The notes under the pieces: model-generated
Database searches by the model: none
What the model saw: only the letters and a program-made list of their open reading frames with translations
What the model was told of the DNA's origin: nothing
Shown here: piece after piece, positions 33,675 through 43,075 of the stretch
How the letters are laid out: each line of letters starts with the position of its first letter
Numbering within the stretch: position 1 is the stretch's first letter
From: Maridesulfovibrio salexigens DSM 2638
GTDB taxonomy: Bacteria; Desulfobacterota; Desulfovibrionia; Desulfovibrionales; Desulfovibrionaceae
NCBI RefSeq assembly: GCF_000023445.1
Contig: NC_012881.1
Coordinates: forward strand, 2,051,501 to 2,115,500
Direction: 5' to 3'
Length of the DNA stretch: 64,000 bases
Translations under genes and position numbers: made by a program

Positions 33675-36104
33675 TTATATTCCGGCAGCATTGCTGAGCC
33701 TTTCGATGAGTTTTTCCAGTTCTTGCGCTGTCCTTGCCAATGAAGTGATGGACTTGGCTGATTCCTGCATGTCTGATTTGGTGTCACCTGCCAGCATTTT
33801 TAAATCTTCCACACTCTTGTGGATCTGGTCATGAGCTTCAGATTGCTGGTCTGTGGCTTGAGCTATTTTCTCGATTTCAGTAGCGGTATCTACAGACATT
33901 CCTGAAATTTCCTGAAATGCCTGCACCGATTTTTCTACCAAATTGCTGGCATGTTCTACCGCTTCAACTGTCTGGTCTGTATTCTCGATATTTGACTGCG
34001 CAGACTCTTGGATAGCTTTAATTGCTTCTTCCACTTCCCGTGTCGACTGCATTGTCTTCTCTGCCAGTTTGCGCACTTCATCAGCAACTACCGCGAAGCC
34101 TCGTCCGGCTTCACCGGCACGAGCGGCCTCAATTGCAGCGTTTAGTGCCAGCAGGTTAGTCTGGTCGGCAATATCGTTGATTACTCCAATGATTCCGCCG
34201 ATGGACTGACTCTGTTCACCTAGCTGGTGCATGTTTGCTTTTACCGTGTCGGACAAAGCCTGCAATTGATCTATCGCCACGCTGGTTTCGGTCATGGTCT
34301 GCATGCCGTCTTCAGCATGTGCACGGGTTTGCTTGGCTTGATCCGTTGCATTTTCAGCATTGGTTACAGAATTGAGAAGGGTTTGATTCATTTCAGTAAT
34401 TGCCTGCGATGAGTATTCAATACGGTCAAATTGCTTTTCTGTGTTTGAAGAAACCTGATCAACCTGTGTTTCAATCTCGGATGCACCTTTGGTCAGGTAT
34501 TTAGAAATAGACTGTGCTTTTTCGGTGATTTCAACCATGACTTTGTGCTGGTCGTTGATCTGTTCTTCCTTTGCTTTCATGTCACTCAGGTCAATAATGA
34601 TAGCGAATCCGCCAATCAGTTCATTATCCAGATCATAGAGCGGGGCGGCATCAATGCGAACATCGCGGTAGTTATCTTTTTTGGTTTTCAAGCGCCGCTC
34701 AATATTAACTATAGGATGCCTTTCATCGAGACAGCGGGTCAGGATTCCTTTCTCTCCTGGAGGAGCCTGCAAAAGGTCCTTCACTGGGCGGCCGATCCAG
34801 CTCTCGCAGGATTTACCGCTTTCCAGCAGTTCGCAAAGCGGTTGATTGATGTATGAGATATTGGCTTCAGTATCAGAGATGAGGCAAGGGACTGTCATAC
34901 CGTCCAGCATACCTTGCGAGAACCCGAGCTTGTTTTTCAGCTCTGCGACCATAACCTGAATTCCATCAGCCAGTTTTTTGATTTCACTTTTAAATTTACC
35001 CTCAAGGTTGGCTTTAAAATCTCCGCCGGCAATGGATGTAACGAATATTTCAATTCGTTCAAGGGGACCGAGAATAGATTTGCGCAGAAAAACAAGTGTA
35101 ACCAGCACAACAAGAATAGCTGTGATTCCAGAAATGATCAGGGCGAAAGTCCTGAGAGTTGTTACAGCTTCAAAGGCTTCTTCCTTGTGAATTTCAGAAA
35201 TTAGGGCCCAGCGGGTTTTGCCGATTTCAAGAGGAGTGTAGGCGACAAGCTGATCGGTATTGTTAACGTCTTCTATAATGTCTGTATCGCTTTTTCCTTC
35301 TAAGGCTAATTTGACTGCTTTGGATTCTACATTTTTTTTGTTTTTGAAAGAACTGCTTACACTGCGGTCTGGGTTAAGCTCAGAATCCGAACGCATCAGT
35401 AGGTCCGGACCAACAAGATATGATTCTCCGGTTTTTCCCATACCGGTACGCAGGGTCATGATGGAGTTGATCTCTTTAAGTGGGATTCGTAAGGCCACAA
35501 CGCCCTGAATATCTCCAGCATGAGAGCGAACAGGGGCGCAAATAAAAGCAATCGGAGCTCCGCCCATGGGCGCGTAGGGTTCGAAGTCTGCAAAAACAAT
35601 CTGGCCTTTCACTGCCTCTTCAAAAGCCCGGGCGAGGTTGGTGTTTTTATATTTTCCTTTTTTGAGGTCCGCTCCGAGATCTTTTTCTTTTTTTATGGAG
35701 AATAGAACCCGTCCATAATCATTGATAAGAATTGCATCATCGTAACCTAGGGTTTCGACGAATGGAATAAACGGGGTTGCCGCGTATTGATGAACTTCCT
35801 TATATTCATCCGAAGCAACGTCCAAGGGTTGACCCGGAATTTCATATTCTAAAGCATATTCACCGATCAGGCCTACTGCATTGTATACTTCTTTCACGTT
35901 GGAGAAGAGTTTTACTTCGTGAAACCATTTGTTTACGAGATCTTGCAAGTTTTTCTTTTTAGCGTCGCGAACAGACTCTAGCTGTCCGAATGCTTGGGAA
36001 GATAATGCATTTGACGCCATGTTAACACTTAAGGTTCCGACAACTATCAGCGGAATCAGGCCGATGGCAACGCAGAATGTAATCAGCTTTAATTTCAGAG
36101 ACAT
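33675..36104 (-). CDS. Methyl-accepting chemotaxis protein with dCache, HAMP and PAS domains
   Basis: An 809-residue receptor. A first membrane helix ([19 protein letters not shown]) and a periplasmic dCache domain (about 40-310; [36 protein letters not shown]) are followed by a second helix ([20 protein letters not shown]), HAMP, a PAS domain (about 400-510) and a signalling coiled coil whose tip is [21 protein letters not shown]. It should bend swimming direction through CheA/CheW in response to a small molecule. It is a lone gene, diverging from a HD-GYP gene. Confidence 0.93.
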   Translation of the reverse strand: MSLKLKLITFCVAIGLIPLIVVGTLSVNMASNALSSQAFGQLESVRDAKKKNLQDLVNKWFHEVKLFSNVKEVYNAVGLIGEYALEYEIPGQPLDVASDEYKEVHQYAATPFIPFVETLGYDDAILINDYGRVLFSIKKEKDLGADLKKGKYKNTNLARAFEEAVKGQIVFADFEPYAPMGGAPIAFICAPVRSHAGDIQGVVALRIPLKEINSIMTLRTGMGKTGESYLVGPDLLMRSDSELNPDRSVSSSFKNKKNVESKAVKLALEGKSDTDIIEDVNNTDQLVAYTPLEIGKTRWALISEIHKEEAFEAVTTLRTFALIISGITAILVVLVTLVFLRKSILGPLERIEIFVTSIAGGDFKANLEGKFKSEIKKLADGIQVMVAELKNKLGFSQGMLDGMTVPCLISDTEANISYINQPLCELLESGKSCESWIGRPVKDLLQAPPGEKGILTRCLDERHPIVNIERRLKTKKDNYRDVRIDAAPLYDLDNELIGGFAIIIDLSDMKAKEEQINDQHKVMVEITEKAQSISKYLTKGASEIETQVDQVSSNTEKQFDRIEYSSQAITEMNQTLLNSVTNAENATDQAKQTRAHAEDGMQTMTETSVAIDQLQALSDTVKANMHQLGEQSQSIGGIIGVINDIADQTNLLALNAAIEAARAGEAGRGFAVVADEVRKLAEKTMQSTREVEEAIKAIQESAQSNIENTDQTVEAVEHASNLVEKSVQAFQEISGMSVDTATEIEKIAQATDQQSEAHDQIHKSVEDLKMLAGDTKSDMQESAKSITSLARTAQELEKLIERLSNAAGI

Positions 36105-36398
36105 ATAAGACTCCTCCTCGACTTAGTTGGAGGCAACTTATGTTTATAAAGACGACATTGCGATGTCCTGAAGGTTACGTTTGTGTGAATTAATTGCCTT
36201 ATTTCAGGTAGATGTCTGTATTTCAATAGGGATTATGGGAGATTTGTCACGACGATAGCTTAAATTTATAAATGATTTATTTTAGATTATTTTTTATCTT
36301 GAAAAGTTTAATTTAAATGCAATTGACAATCATTTTCGATTAAAATAGTCTCGCTCTCAGTTCATCGCTTACAAATTATGAATAGCTAATGGTGATCC
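36105..36398. other. Divergent promoter region between the chemoreceptor and HD-GYP genes
   Basis: The 294 bases are AT-rich and hold the promoters of both genes. The chemoreceptor side has GGAGGAGT before its ATG. The HD-GYP side contains a Fur-like box (36324-36340). I see no other repeat or open frame. Confidence 0.6.
36324..36340 (+). promoter_or_regulatory. Probable Fur box upstream of the HD-GYP gene
   Basis: The 17-mer TTGACAATCATTTTCGA matches the Desulfovibrio-type Fur palindrome TTGAAAATCATTTTCAA (as I recall it) at 15 of 17 positions and the E. coli 19-mer at 14 of 19. It is 59-75 bases before the ATG at 36399, a position fit for a Fur repressor site. Confidence 0.55.
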
Positions 36399-37115
36399 AT
36401 GAGAAAAATAATTAATTATTTAGATAAAAAAAAAGAACACGATAATAATGTAGCTAGTATGACGGTCCATCAGTTTGCAGAGTCCTTAGGTAATGCAATT
36501 GATGCCAAAGACCATTATACCTGCTCACATTCAGAAGAAGTTGCTGTTGTGGCGCAGGCATTGGGTGTACAGCTTGGCTTAAACGACCAAGAATGTGAGC
36601 TGCTGCATATTGCCGGGCATCTGCATGATATCGGTAAGATAGGCCTTCCTGATTCAATTCTTAAAAAGGAAGGCCGGTTGACTCTGGAAGAGTATGAAAT
36701 AGTCAAGAAACATCCGGCAATGGGGGCTGAAATTGTCAAGCCTGTCGCTACAGTCTCGGGACTGAACCGCATTCCCGGTATGATTCTTCATCATCATGAA
36801 AGATTCGATGGAGCAGGTTACCCCTATGCCTTAAAAGGTGAAAGGATTCCTTTCGGGGCAAGGGTTATTGCTGTTGCTGATACTCTTTCAGCAATGGCCA
36901 GTAATCGCCCATACCGTAAAGCAATAGAGTTCAATAGAATCATTGACGAAATTCAGGCCTGTTCCGGTACTCAGTTCGACCCTGTTGTTGTGGAGGCATT
37001 TATGGGGATAACAGATCAGGTTAGAAACTACTTCTTGCAAGGAAGCATTTTTGGTGAAGGACCTGATCCCAGAAGTATTTGTGTAGCAGAACAATCCGTT
37101 CTGGTTCATCAATGA
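36399..37115 (+). CDS. HD-GYP domain cyclic di-GMP phosphodiesterase-like protein
   Basis: A 238-residue cytoplasmic protein made almost wholly of one HD-GYP domain: HLHDIGKIGL (metal ligands), HHHERFDGAGYPYAL (GYP loop) and IAVADTLSAMASNRPYR. There is no receiver or membrane part, so its input is unknown. The GYP motif is intact, which favours hydrolysis of cyclic di-GMP. The SD before the ATG is weak (GGTGAT). A Fur-like box upstream suggests iron control. It converges with an ABC permease gene with a 7-base overlap. Confidence 0.9.
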   Translation: MRKIINYLDKKKEHDNNVASMTVHQFAESLGNAIDAKDHYTCSHSEEVAVVAQALGVQLGLNDQECELLHIAGHLHDIGKIGLPDSILKKEGRLTLEEYEIVKKHPAMGAEIVKPVATVSGLNRIPGMILHHHERFDGAGYPYALKGERIPFGARVIAVADTLSAMASNRPYRKAIEFNRIIDEIQACSGTQFDPVVVEAFMGITDQVRNYFLQGSIFGEGPDPRSICVAEQSVLVHQ

Positions 37116-38002
37116 TGCGTTCCGTTGTGACTGTTCATTTTTATTTCGAGCTTACGAACTCCTATTGAACACGGAAAAGTAAGTATAAAATACATAATGA
37201 TTACCAGGCTCCAGATTTCAAAGGTCCTGTAGGTGGCAGACATCAGTTCCTGTCCGGCAAATGTAAGTTCCTGAATGGAAATTACAGAGACAATGGAAGA
37301 GTCTTTAATCGTTGAGATAAATTGTCCGGCCAGTGGCGGCAGGGACCGCGAAAACGCCTGCGGCAGGATGATATGTACCAGTTGGTTGCGTCTGTTAAAA
37401 CCAAGAGCAGCAGAAGCCTCCCACTGTTCTTGATCAATGGATTCTATTCCAGCCCGGACAATTTCAGTTATGTATGCCCCCTCAAATAATGCCATAGTCA
37501 GCACTCCGGACAGAAATGCCGGAAGCTGTTCAACAGGGCCGAAAAGGGTAGTTAAAATCGGTGAAGTACTATCATCAAGAGAGTACGAAAGCTCGGTTAT
37601 CCCGGTTGCCTGCATTATTTGATCGCCGAGGAAGAAATAAAAAATAAAGATGAGCACCAGTGGCGGAATATTGCGGACCAGCCCTACATAACTGCTGGAA
37701 ATCATGCGCAGCAATGGTCTTGGGCTTACTCTCCACATGCCCATTATTGTTCCGGCTACGAGTGCCAGCAGAATAGACCAGAGTGATAGACGCAGGGTGA
37801 CCAATAGTCCCTGTGTGAGCATGCCCGCTCTCCAGTCTCCCGAGTTGCTATCGTAACGGGCAATATAGTCTGGAATTACGGACCAATCCCAATTGTAGTT
37901 AAGGCCTTGGGCAAGATGCCAGAAGGTGAAAAGAACTCCTCCCATGATACATGTCAAAAGCAGAATATCGCGGGAGGAGATTTTGTTTTGTGAATCGAAC
38001 AT
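37109..38002 (-). CDS. Amino-acid ABC transporter permease, copy 1
   Basis: A 297-residue permease of the His/Glu/Gln family (HisM/GlnP type) with about five or six membrane segments and the coupling motif EAGxxxLGFNRR-like ASAALGFNRRNQL. It starts MFDSQNK, like the copy at 40813 (MFDSDG). It follows the binding protein by 13 bases; no SD is visible because the gap is a palindrome of A and T. The ATPase needed for transport is not in this cluster. Confidence 0.88.
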   Translation of the reverse strand: MFDSQNKISSRDILLLTCIMGGVLFTFWHLAQGLNYNWDWSVIPDYIARYDSNSGDWRAGMLTQGLLVTLRLSLWSILLALVAGTIMGMWRVSPRPLLRMISSSYVGLVRNIPPLVLIFIFYFFLGDQIMQATGITELSYSLDDSTSPILTTLFGPVEQLPAFLSGVLTMALFEGAYITEIVRAGIESIDQEQWEASAALGFNRRNQLVHIILPQAFSRSLPPLAGQFISTIKDSSIVSVISIQELTFAGQELMSATYRTFEIWSLVIIMYFILTFPCSIGVRKLEIKMNSHNGTHH

Positions 38003-38015
38003 TTATAAAATCATT

Positions 38016-38891
38016 TTATCTGAGTTTCCACGGACTGCTCTTAAACCAGTAATGGTAACGGGTTTTGAGCCATCCGTTAGAATCGCAGATCCTTATCCAG
38101 TTATTCAGGTAAGTTAAAAAGTCATGGTCGCCCTTGCGTACAACGAAGCCGCTGGGTTCACGGGCAAATCCTGACGGCAAGGCCAGATACAATTTCTTGG
38201 GATATTTTTCAGCAAGCATTTTGGGCAAAGGTTGTGAGAGCATAAGACATGATACTTCACCGTTCAATAAAGCTTGAATGGAAGTTGCTTCATTCTCAAA
38301 AACAACAGCCTTAGCCTTAGGGGTATAGTTTTTAACCGCATCTTCAGCAGTTGTGCCGCGCCTGACTCCTATACGAATTTTGGGGCTATTGAAATCTTCC
38401 AGTGCTGATAGATGCGGCAGACCAACGTTTGCGTTGTTGTAGTCCGCGCGGGTCATTTTGCCAGTTTTTACATCTTTATTGGCGACAATTGACATTGAAT
38501 TGAATTCATACGGATCAGAAAAATTGACTTTGAGAATTCGTTCAGGGGTCATATTCATACCGCATATTATGATGTCGAATTTGTTGGCAATCAGGTCGGG
38601 AATAATAGTATCCCAATCCGTCTCCACGAAATTCACTTGCACGCCCATATCTGAAGCAAGTCGCTTGGCTACATCGATTTCAAATCCAATATACTCACCA
38701 TTTTGATCCTTCATGACCCATGGTTCGAAGATTGAAATTCCAACATTGAGGCTTTTACGCTGGAGAATTTTACCAAAGGTGTCCCCTTTTGAATAATCTC
38801 GCCCAATGTCATCAGCTAAAGCCGGGAAAGCAAGACTGATTGCTAGAATTGCCACTGCAACACTTACACTGAGATTTCTCCATAATTTCAT
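38016..38891 (-). CDS. Amino-acid ABC transporter substrate-binding protein, copy 1
   Basis: A 291-residue family 3 binding protein with signal peptide VAVAILAISLAFPALA. It has the ligand-site signature FIxGFEIDVAKRLASDMG-type EYIGFEIDVAKRLASDMG and NFSDPYEFNSMSI. It is clearly paralogous to the protein at 39142-39975 but has about 16 extra residues (around NVGLPHLSALEDF) before the hinge strand KIRIGVRRGTT. Ligand is a polar amino acid or amine by family; not determined. Confidence 0.9.
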   Translation of the reverse strand: MKLWRNLSVSVAVAILAISLAFPALADDIGRDYSKGDTFGKILQRKSLNVGISIFEPWVMKDQNGEYIGFEIDVAKRLASDMGVQVNFVETDWDTIIPDLIANKFDIIICGMNMTPERILKVNFSDPYEFNSMSIVANKDVKTGKMTRADYNNANVGLPHLSALEDFNSPKIRIGVRRGTTAEDAVKNYTPKAKAVVFENEATSIQALLNGEVSCLMLSQPLPKMLAEKYPKKLYLALPSGFAREPSGFVVRKGDHDFLTYLNNWIRICDSNGWLKTRYHYWFKSSPWKLR

Positions 38892-39080
38892 CGTAACCTC
38901 CGATGTTTTAAATACGCTTTTTCTCCTCGAGAGATGTTGCTGTCATAGTCGAAAAGAAAGCATAATTTAGAATGGGTCATCATCATTGTAAGATATATTT
39001 TAAAATACTGAAAGTGGTCTATAAAAAAGACACATATGTCGCTTTTAGAATCGTTAAAGTGATGTAAAACACTATAAAAC

Positions 39081-39116
39081 AACTTCTCTCACGACATTTG
39101 TGTCATGAGAGAAGTT
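39081..39116 (-). terminator. Terminator after binding protein copy 2
   Basis: AACTTCTCTCA pairs with TGAGAGAAGTT around a 14-base loop; on the minus strand it is followed by GTTTTAT, 26 bases after the stop at 39142. It separates the two transporter halves. Confidence 0.75.
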
Positions 39117-39141
39117 TGTTTGCATGTCTTATGTGGTGTTT

Positions 39142-39975
39142 TTATTCTACCTGCGACTTCCAGTCTTCAGTTTTGAACCAGTAGTTATAGCGGGCTTCAA
39201 GCCAGCCTTCGGAGTTGCAGACCCTGATCCAGTTATTCAGATAGTTAAGGAAGTCAGGATCACCTTTGCGAACTGCGAAGCCGATGGGTTCACTGGTGAA
39301 ATCTGCTTGCAGGGGCAGGTAAAGCTTGCCGGGATATTTTTTGGCAAGGGTTTCGGGCAGAGGGTTGGAGGCTACGAGACAGGCAGCCTTTCCATTGAGC
39401 AATTCCTGAATAGATGCTGCTTCATCATTGAATTTAAGGATTTTTGCTTTAGGAAGGAAGTTTTTAGCTGCTTTTTCAGCTGTGGTGCCGAGACGTACGG
39501 ACACACGGGTCTCAGCGTTATTAAAGTCAGCCAGCGAAGATTTTCCGGCAGCCACATCTTTATTGGCAACGATGGACATTCCGCTGAATTCATAAGGATC
39601 GGAAAAATTGACCTTGAGATTGCGTTTAGGGGTGATGCCCATGCCGCCGATAATTATATCGAATTTACCGGTGAGAAGGGCAGGGATAATGCCGTCCCAT
39701 TTGGTGGGAATGAAGCGTACTTTCACACCCATATCCGAGGCCAGACGTTTTGCTACATCGATCTCAAAACCGATAAACTCGCCATTTTTACCTTTCATAG
39801 CCCATGGCTTGAATGTGGAAAAGCCAACTCTCAGAGTTTCACGTTTAAGGACTTTTTCAAGGGTGCTGTCCTGCGAAAGATTTTGTCTTGCATCTCCGGC
39901 CCAGACGGCGGAAGAGAGTCCCATAATCAGGATCGCGGTAGTAATACCAACGGTAACGGTTCTCCATAAGGTCAT
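39142..39975 (-). CDS. Amino-acid ABC transporter substrate-binding protein, copy 2
   Basis: A 277-residue family 3 binding protein from the ATG at 39975, preceded by CTGGAGGAAAA; the frame upstream to 40104 runs into the permease gene and is not used. Signal peptide TVTVGITTAILIMGLSSAVWA is followed by EFIGFEIDVAKRLASDMG and KVNFSDPYEFSGMSI. It shares most of its sequence with copy 1. It follows its permease by 28 bases in the same direction. Confidence 0.9.
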   Translation of the reverse strand: MTLWRTVTVGITTAILIMGLSSAVWAGDARQNLSQDSTLEKVLKRETLRVGFSTFKPWAMKGKNGEFIGFEIDVAKRLASDMGVKVRFIPTKWDGIIPALLTGKFDIIIGGMGITPKRNLKVNFSDPYEFSGMSIVANKDVAAGKSSLADFNNAETRVSVRLGTTAEKAAKNFLPKAKILKFNDEAASIQELLNGKAACLVASNPLPETLAKKYPGKLYLPLQADFTSEPIGFAVRKGDPDFLNYLNNWIRVCNSEGWLEARYNYWFKTEDWKSQVE

Positions 39976-40003
39976 TTTTTCCTCCAGATAGTTAATACTT
40001 GAA

Positions 40004-40813
40004 TTACCATTCGCTTTTGAACTTGCGGGCGGTTTTGTCCAATACCCAAGAGAGCAAAAGCGTAATCGAAAGATATACGGCTGCAACAATAAACCATATC
40101 TCAAAAGTTAGGAAGGTTTCAGATATTATTGATTGCCCCTGCATGGTCAGGTCGTAGATGGCGACCGTGCTGACCAGTGCTGAATCTTTAACAAGGGCAA
40201 TAGCCTGTCCTGCAAGGGGAGGGGCGATACGTGGTACAGCCTGTGGAAGAATCACATTTATATAGGCGAATTTCTTGTCGCCCCCTAAGCTGAAGGCTGC
40301 TTCCCACTGCCCCCGGTCGATGGAAGTTATCCCGGCCCTGAAAATCTCAGATGCATAGGCTCCTTCAAAAAGACTGAGAGCGATAACTGATGCCCAGAAT
40401 CCGTTAATGCCGATAATGGGAGCAGCTACAAAGTAGATGAAAAAGAGTTGAATCAGCAGAGGGGTATTTCTGATTATTTCCAGATAGATACGGGCAATGG
40501 CTTTCGCGGTGAATGAACCGGATAAGCGCATAATTGCAGTTCCCAGTCCGATGATGAAGGTCAGCACAAAACTTAACCCCGTTATCTCAAGGGTAACGCC
40601 AAGTCCTTCCAATAACGGTCCGGGAATAAACTTCCCTTCGTTTAAGCTGAAAAAAAAGCCCGGAACCCGAAACCACTGCCAGTTATAGCCAAGTGATTCC
40701 GTGCCCTTATATAAAAGGTAGCAGAAACAACTTATAATTAAACAGAAGAGCAGAGAGTCAAAAAGGAATTTTTTATTATCGGCTTTAAATTGTCGGCCGT
40801 CAGAATCAAACAT
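40004..40813 (-). CDS. Amino-acid ABC transporter permease, copy 2
   Basis: A 269-residue HisM/GlnP-type permease from the ATG at 40813 (MFDSDG); a TTG at 40822 is a possible alternative. Coupling motif AAFSLGGDKKFAYINVILPQA is present and EAGxxL-like ends match the family. It is related to copy 1 but the sequences have drifted more than those of the binding proteins. It is first in the order permease-binding protein-binding protein-permease. Confidence 0.88.
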   Translation of the reverse strand: MFDSDGRQFKADNKKFLFDSLLFCLIISCFCYLLYKGTESLGYNWQWFRVPGFFFSLNEGKFIPGPLLEGLGVTLEITGLSFVLTFIIGLGTAIMRLSGSFTAKAIARIYLEIIRNTPLLIQLFFIYFVAAPIIGINGFWASVIALSLFEGAYASEIFRAGITSIDRGQWEAAFSLGGDKKFAYINVILPQAVPRIAPPLAGQAIALVKDSALVSTVAIYDLTMQGQSIISETFLTFEIWFIVAAVYLSITLLLSWVLDKTARKFKSEW

Positions 40814-41035
40814 ACTACTCAAATACTATGAAATTAGACACAAATCCAGAAGGTTATTCAATTTGCCAAGTCAATGGCAATTTGGATGAATTGCTGGTGT
40901 TTTTTTACTGCATTATATGAATTTAATTTTGAATCAGCTTTCTTTTGTTGTTATTTTGTGTATAAATGTGTTTCGTTTCCTGTTTTGAATCCAGCTGACA
41001 ATAACTTAGTTGGGCGTTTAAGTAACGGAGGAGAT

Positions 41036-41794
41036 ATGAATAGGGAAATAGTCAAGTTTGTACAAAAGAGATTGAACGAAGACGGATTTAACCTTGCTTG
41101 TGACGGTATTGCAGGCCCTAAAACCATGGAAGCTTTGCGTAGTTTTGCAGTCATCGGGCATGACTGGACCCGGCGCGAATGTCTTGCCGGATATTTGCAG
41201 ATGCTGATGGGAAAAGTTTCCAGTCCGGTAGTAATTAATGGCCGGTGGACTGATGAAACAGATGCAATGTACCGTAAACTTAAATTTCATTTCGATTCTG
41301 CGGACGGTACTGCTCATGGTCCACTTAAATGGCCTTCGCAAAGTGAAGAAGATTTATATAAATTCTATGGCAAAGTCGGCCAAAACCAAGTCCGGCTCCA
41401 TCTTCCGTATCCGCATATTCTGGCATGGAATCCCGACAAAGTCGTTAATTCATATTTCTGCCATGAAAAAGTTCATGACAGCCTTGAGCGCGTGCTGCAT
41501 AGGGTATTCGAGCATTATGGATATGACCGCATCCGAGAGTTAAACCTCGATAAATGGGGCGGTTGTTTAAATGTGCGCAGAATAAGGCAGGGCAGCCGTT
41601 TCTCAACACATAGTTGGGGTATTGCGGTTGATTATGATCCTGACCGCAACCGGCGAACATGGGGCCGTGACAAAGCTGTATTTGCTCAGCCGGAATACGA
41701 TAAATGGTGGGAAATTTGGACTGATGAAGGCTGGACAAGTCTGGGATTGGCCAAGAATTATGATTGGATGCACATACAAGCTGCAGCAATATAA
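41036..41794 (+). CDS. M15-family peptidase with N-terminal peptidoglycan-binding domain
   Basis: A 252-residue protein from the ATG at 41036 with GGAGGAG upstream; the frame upstream to 40874 lacks an SD. Residues 1-45 match a peptidoglycan-binding repeat (VKFVQKRLNEDGFNLACDGIAGPKTM). Residues about 150-250 have the VanY/CwlK-type zinc motifs STHSWGIAVDYD and WMHIQ. No signal peptide is visible, so export or lysis-linked release is needed. It could cut D-Ala-D-Ala or act as an L-Ala-D-Glu endopeptidase; phage-derived origin is possible but no other phage gene is near. Confidence 0.82.
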   Translation: MNREIVKFVQKRLNEDGFNLACDGIAGPKTMEALRSFAVIGHDWTRRECLAGYLQMLMGKVSSPVVINGRWTDETDAMYRKLKFHFDSADGTAHGPLKWPSQSEEDLYKFYGKVGQNQVRLHLPYPHILAWNPDKVVNSYFCHEKVHDSLERVLHRVFEHYGYDRIRELNLDKWGGCLNVRRIRQGSRFSTHSWGIAVDYDPDRNRRTWGRDKAVFAQPEYDKWWEIWTDEGWTSLGLAKNYDWMHIQAAAI

Positions 41795-41800
41795 AAGATA

Positions 41801-41838
41801 AAATCCCTCTCAATTCGTAAGAACTGAGAGGGATTTTT
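41801..41838. terminator. Bidirectional terminator between the M15 peptidase and gap
   Basis: AAATCCCTCTCA pairs with TGAGAGGGATTT around a 10-base loop, with T run on one side and A run on the other. It serves the converging genes. Confidence 0.85.
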
Positions 41839-41857
41839 CATTGCGGTGGGAATGCTA

Positions 41858-42844
41858 TTACATCATTCCGGCTACTTTGTTCATCAAACGGACGAGCTGG
41901 TTGGTGAAGCTGGCTTCATTGTCGTACCAGATGATGAGCTTGAGCATTTTCCCGTCCATGACTTCGGTCAGAGGGCCGTCAACAACACCGCCATGGGTAT
42001 CGCCAAGGTAGTCGGTGGAAACGAGGGGCTTTTCTGTGTAGCCCATGTGCTCGTTAGCAGCTTTGGCAAGCACGGCGTTAACTTCTTCCTTAGTGGTTTC
42101 GCGACCGAGGTCACAGGTAAGGTCCACAAGGGAGACGTTAGGTGTGGGAACGCGGATGGACATGCCGTCCAGTTTGCCTTTCAGTTCGGGAATAACCATG
42201 GTTACAGCCTTAGCTGCGCCGGTGGTAGTGGGTACCATGTTCACAGCACAGGCACGGGCGCGGCGGATATCCTTGTGGGAACCGTCCAGAACCCTCTGGC
42301 TCATGGTGTAGGCGTGAACAGTGGTCATCAGACCGCGTTCAAGACCGAACTCATCGTTAATGACTTTGGCAACAGGGGCAAGACAGTTGGTGGTGCAGGA
42401 TGCGCCGGAAATAATGTTGTGTTCCGGTTTAATGTCACCATCGTTCACACCCATAACAATTGTGGTGTCGGAATCAATTCCGGGGGAGCTGATGATAACT
42501 TTCTTCGCACCGCAGGCCATGTGTTTTTCACAGCTTGCACGGTCACGGAATTTACCTGTTGTTTCAACAACCATGTCACAGCCGAGGTCTTTCCAGATCC
42601 ACTCACCGGGAGCGCATCTGGTTACCTTGATCTGCTTGCCGTTGATGGTGAAACCGTCATCATTGGCTTCTACATCAGCATGGAAAGTTCCATGAACGGA
42701 ATCGTGCTTGAAAAGAAGAGCGAGGTCTTCGTTTGATGCACGGGCGTTGATAGCAACAAGATCAAAATCCTTACTGTCGTGAATCAGGCGGACGAGGTAG
42801 CGCCCGATTCTGCCAAATCCATTAATACCTACTTTTACAGCCAT
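41858..42844 (-). CDS. gap: Glyceraldehyde-3-phosphate dehydrogenase
   Basis: A 328-residue enzyme converting glyceraldehyde-3-phosphate to 1,3-bisphosphoglycerate with NAD. NAD-binding GINGFGRIGR is at the start and the catalytic cysteine lies in ISGASCTTNCLAP near residue 150. Length matches type I GAPDH (slightly short). It is encoded after fba on the same strand with a 231-base gap that holds a folded leader. Confidence 0.97.
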   Translation of the reverse strand: MAVKVGINGFGRIGRYLVRLIHDSKDFDLVAINARASNEDLALLFKHDSVHGTFHADVEANDDGFTINGKQIKVTRCAPGEWIWKDLGCDMVVETTGKFRDRASCEKHMACGAKKVIISSPGIDSDTTIVMGVNDGDIKPEHNIISGASCTTNCLAPVAKVINDEFGLERGLMTTVHAYTMSQRVLDGSHKDIRRARACAVNMVPTTTGAAKAVTMVIPELKGKLDGMSIRVPTPNVSLVDLTCDLGRETTKEEVNAVLAKAANEHMGYTEKPLVSTDYLGDTHGGVVDGPLTEVMDGKMLKLIIWYDNEASFTNQLVRLMNKVAGMM

Positions 42845-43075
42845 TGCTTGTTTTCTCCTTATTCTGTCTAAGAAATCTCGAAATCCGGACAGCTTCCCTA
42901 GCTTGTCCGGTTATATTCAAAATTTCAGGGGCTTAAACACTCCTGAGCCGCGATTTTTCCCTGGTTGCGGCGTATTCAAGCCCTGAGACATTCTTCCCTT
43001 TGGCATCTGTAAAGATGCGGGTCCCTGGTTATATTATACAGGCCGTTAATTCCCTAAAATAACGGCCTGTAAAAA
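42845..43075 (-). promoter_or_regulatory. gap leader with hairpins and a TATAAT box
   Basis: A perfect 12-bp stem (43037-43048 with 43060-43071, TACAGGCCGTTA) lies just after fba. A minus-strand TATAAT at 43038-43033 overlaps its base, with a weak -35 (TATTTT) 17 bases away. Two smaller hairpins follow (CCGGACA... near 42890 and GCATCT... near 43005). No T run follows the large stem on the minus strand, so it is not a standard terminator and more likely a processing or stabilising element. Confidence 0.4.

Noticed and set aside
38005-38019. Perfect palindrome ATAAAATCATTTTAT as a Fur site
   Set aside because: It lies inside an operon between binding protein and permease, is made almost only of A and T, and fits the recalled Fur motif at only 12 of 17 positions. 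It may still affect translation of the permease.
41036-41794. Prophage remnant around the M15 peptidase
   Set aside because: No integrase, capsid, tail or holin gene is near, and neighbours are ordinary chromosomal genes.
43037-43071. Terminator between fba and gap
   Set aside because: The 12-bp stem has no T run after it on the minus strand, so it is listed only as part of the gap leader.
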